DNA from: an uncultured Collinsella sp.
GTDB lineage: Bacteria; Actinomycetota; Coriobacteriia; Coriobacteriales; Coriobacteriaceae
Assembly (NCBI GenBank): GCA_959606065.1
Contig: CAUHHV010000021.1
Span: 1-41,839 of the forward strand
Direction of reading: 5' to 3'
DNA length: 41,839 nt
Shown in pieces: positions 41,439-41,839 of the stretch. Both the position numbers and the translations under genes were made by a program. Each line of letters starts with the position of its first letter. Within the stretch, counting starts at the first letter, position 1. Under the pieces are notes generated by a model, which did no database searches, was not told where the DNA came from, and worked only from the letters and a program-made list of their open reading frames with translations.

Positions 41439-41740
41439 AACTTCTCTATATAGGAACGCTTGGCGAACAAAACCTGCCTTTTACCGACGGGAAACAAATA
41501 GCTGATGCTTTTGGAGTAAAGTGGCGCTCCAGAGATGACCGATGTCTCAATATTCATAAAACAGCTGGTCATCGCCAATATCAGAAGCTGCTGCTTCGAA
41601 TACGACCTCAGTGAAGCAACTGAGGGTTCTACTCATTTGTGAACAAAATATGGAGTGCTGGATTCCCGCCCACGGGGGCCCTCGGGTCTGGCAATATATC
41701 TCCTTGCCGCGCGGCCCGGTCGGACCGGATCAGCCGCAGA
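41439..41740. other. Gene-free stretch with possible coding debris
   Basis: About 300 bp with no supportable gene. A frame through 41440-41614 (LGEQNLPFTDGKQIADAFGVKWRSRDD) has no start of its own and runs out of the repeat, so it may be a second remnant. A short stem GGCAA/TTGCC lies around 41690-41708. Confidence 0.3.
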
Positions 41741-41741
41741 G

Positions 41742-41823
41742 CGTGCACCTTGAGAACCGGATACTGCGAGGATGGACACTTCCGAGTGTCGCATCCGGGC
41801 AGACATCGAACCATTTGAAATGG
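41742..41823 (+). promoter_or_regulatory. Possible rRNA-operon leader with boxA-like motif
   Basis: CACCTTGAGAACCGGATAC at 41746-41764 resembles the TTTGAGAACT-type boxA antitermination element of rRNA leaders and spacers. Two hairpins follow: GGATGGACACT-TCCG-AGTGTCGCATCC (41770-41796) and ACCATTT/AATGGT (41811-41824). No rRNA sequence is reached, so this is an inference from motif and structure. Confidence 0.35.
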
Positions 41824-41839
41824 TCTAACTTGGATTTGT

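Noticed and set aside
1..41839. CRISPR arrays, insertion sequences, transposase or integrase genes
   Set aside because: No regularly spaced repeats with unique spacers were seen apart from the three parS sites, and no transposase or recombinase motifs occur in any frame read.

Overview
This window spans the chromosomal replication origin of a GC-rich actinobacterium, most likely a coriobacterium such as Collinsella. That placement is inferred from gene order, codon use and protein style, not from a database search. All genes left of about 8.6 kb run leftward: the gyrA start, gyrB, dciA, recF, dnaN, dnaA and a GHKL-ATPase/winged-helix gene. The genes just to the right run rightward: rpmH, rnpA, yidD, yidC, khpB/jag, rsmG, parA, parB. 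The strand switch, AT-rich intergenic DNA and DnaA-box-like repeats place oriC in two lobes: 5249-5486 (dnaA-dnaN) and 8580-8860 (before rpmH). Three perfect parS sites, exactly 39 bp apart, lie just upstream of parA.

From 14 to 24.7 kb are housekeeping and coriobacterial accessory genes: rlmN, then ddl overlapping a long exonuclease-helicase gene of the DinG family with four Fe-S-type cysteines. A pair of WYL-domain regulators converges on dinG with overlapping stop codons. A 1065-residue membrane protein follows; it is a degenerate M28 peptidase fold split by a very long disordered insert, with a small membrane protein behind it. Region 24.8-28.2 kb encodes a large leftward cell-wall adhesin (thioester domain, about six Cna_B/SpaA-type domains, LPATG sorting signal).

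From 28.5 to 40 kb: tRNA-Gly(CCC), purB, a solute-binding protein in an overlapping operon with a membrane GGDEF protein, a TSCPD-domain protein, a Tat lipoprotein, an OmpR-type response regulator with its histidine kinase, purC with a small membrane protein, an M29 aminopeptidase and tRNA-Lys(TTT).

The least ordinary features are at the two tRNA genes. Each is followed by a unit of about 180-190 bp: a terminator, a T-arm-like palindrome or inverted T-arm copy, a string of very short-loop hairpins, and then an exact second copy of the last 18-19 bp of that tRNA. A partial third copy at 41.4 kb, together with the unit behind tRNA-Lys, brackets an AT-richer island carrying a TraX-family gene and gene debris. 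The window ends in structured DNA with a boxA-like motif, suggesting that an rRNA operon begins just outside. A second point of interest is the origin: the repeated box reads TTTTCAACA rather than TTATCCACA, and the DNA-contacting signature of this DnaA is also changed.
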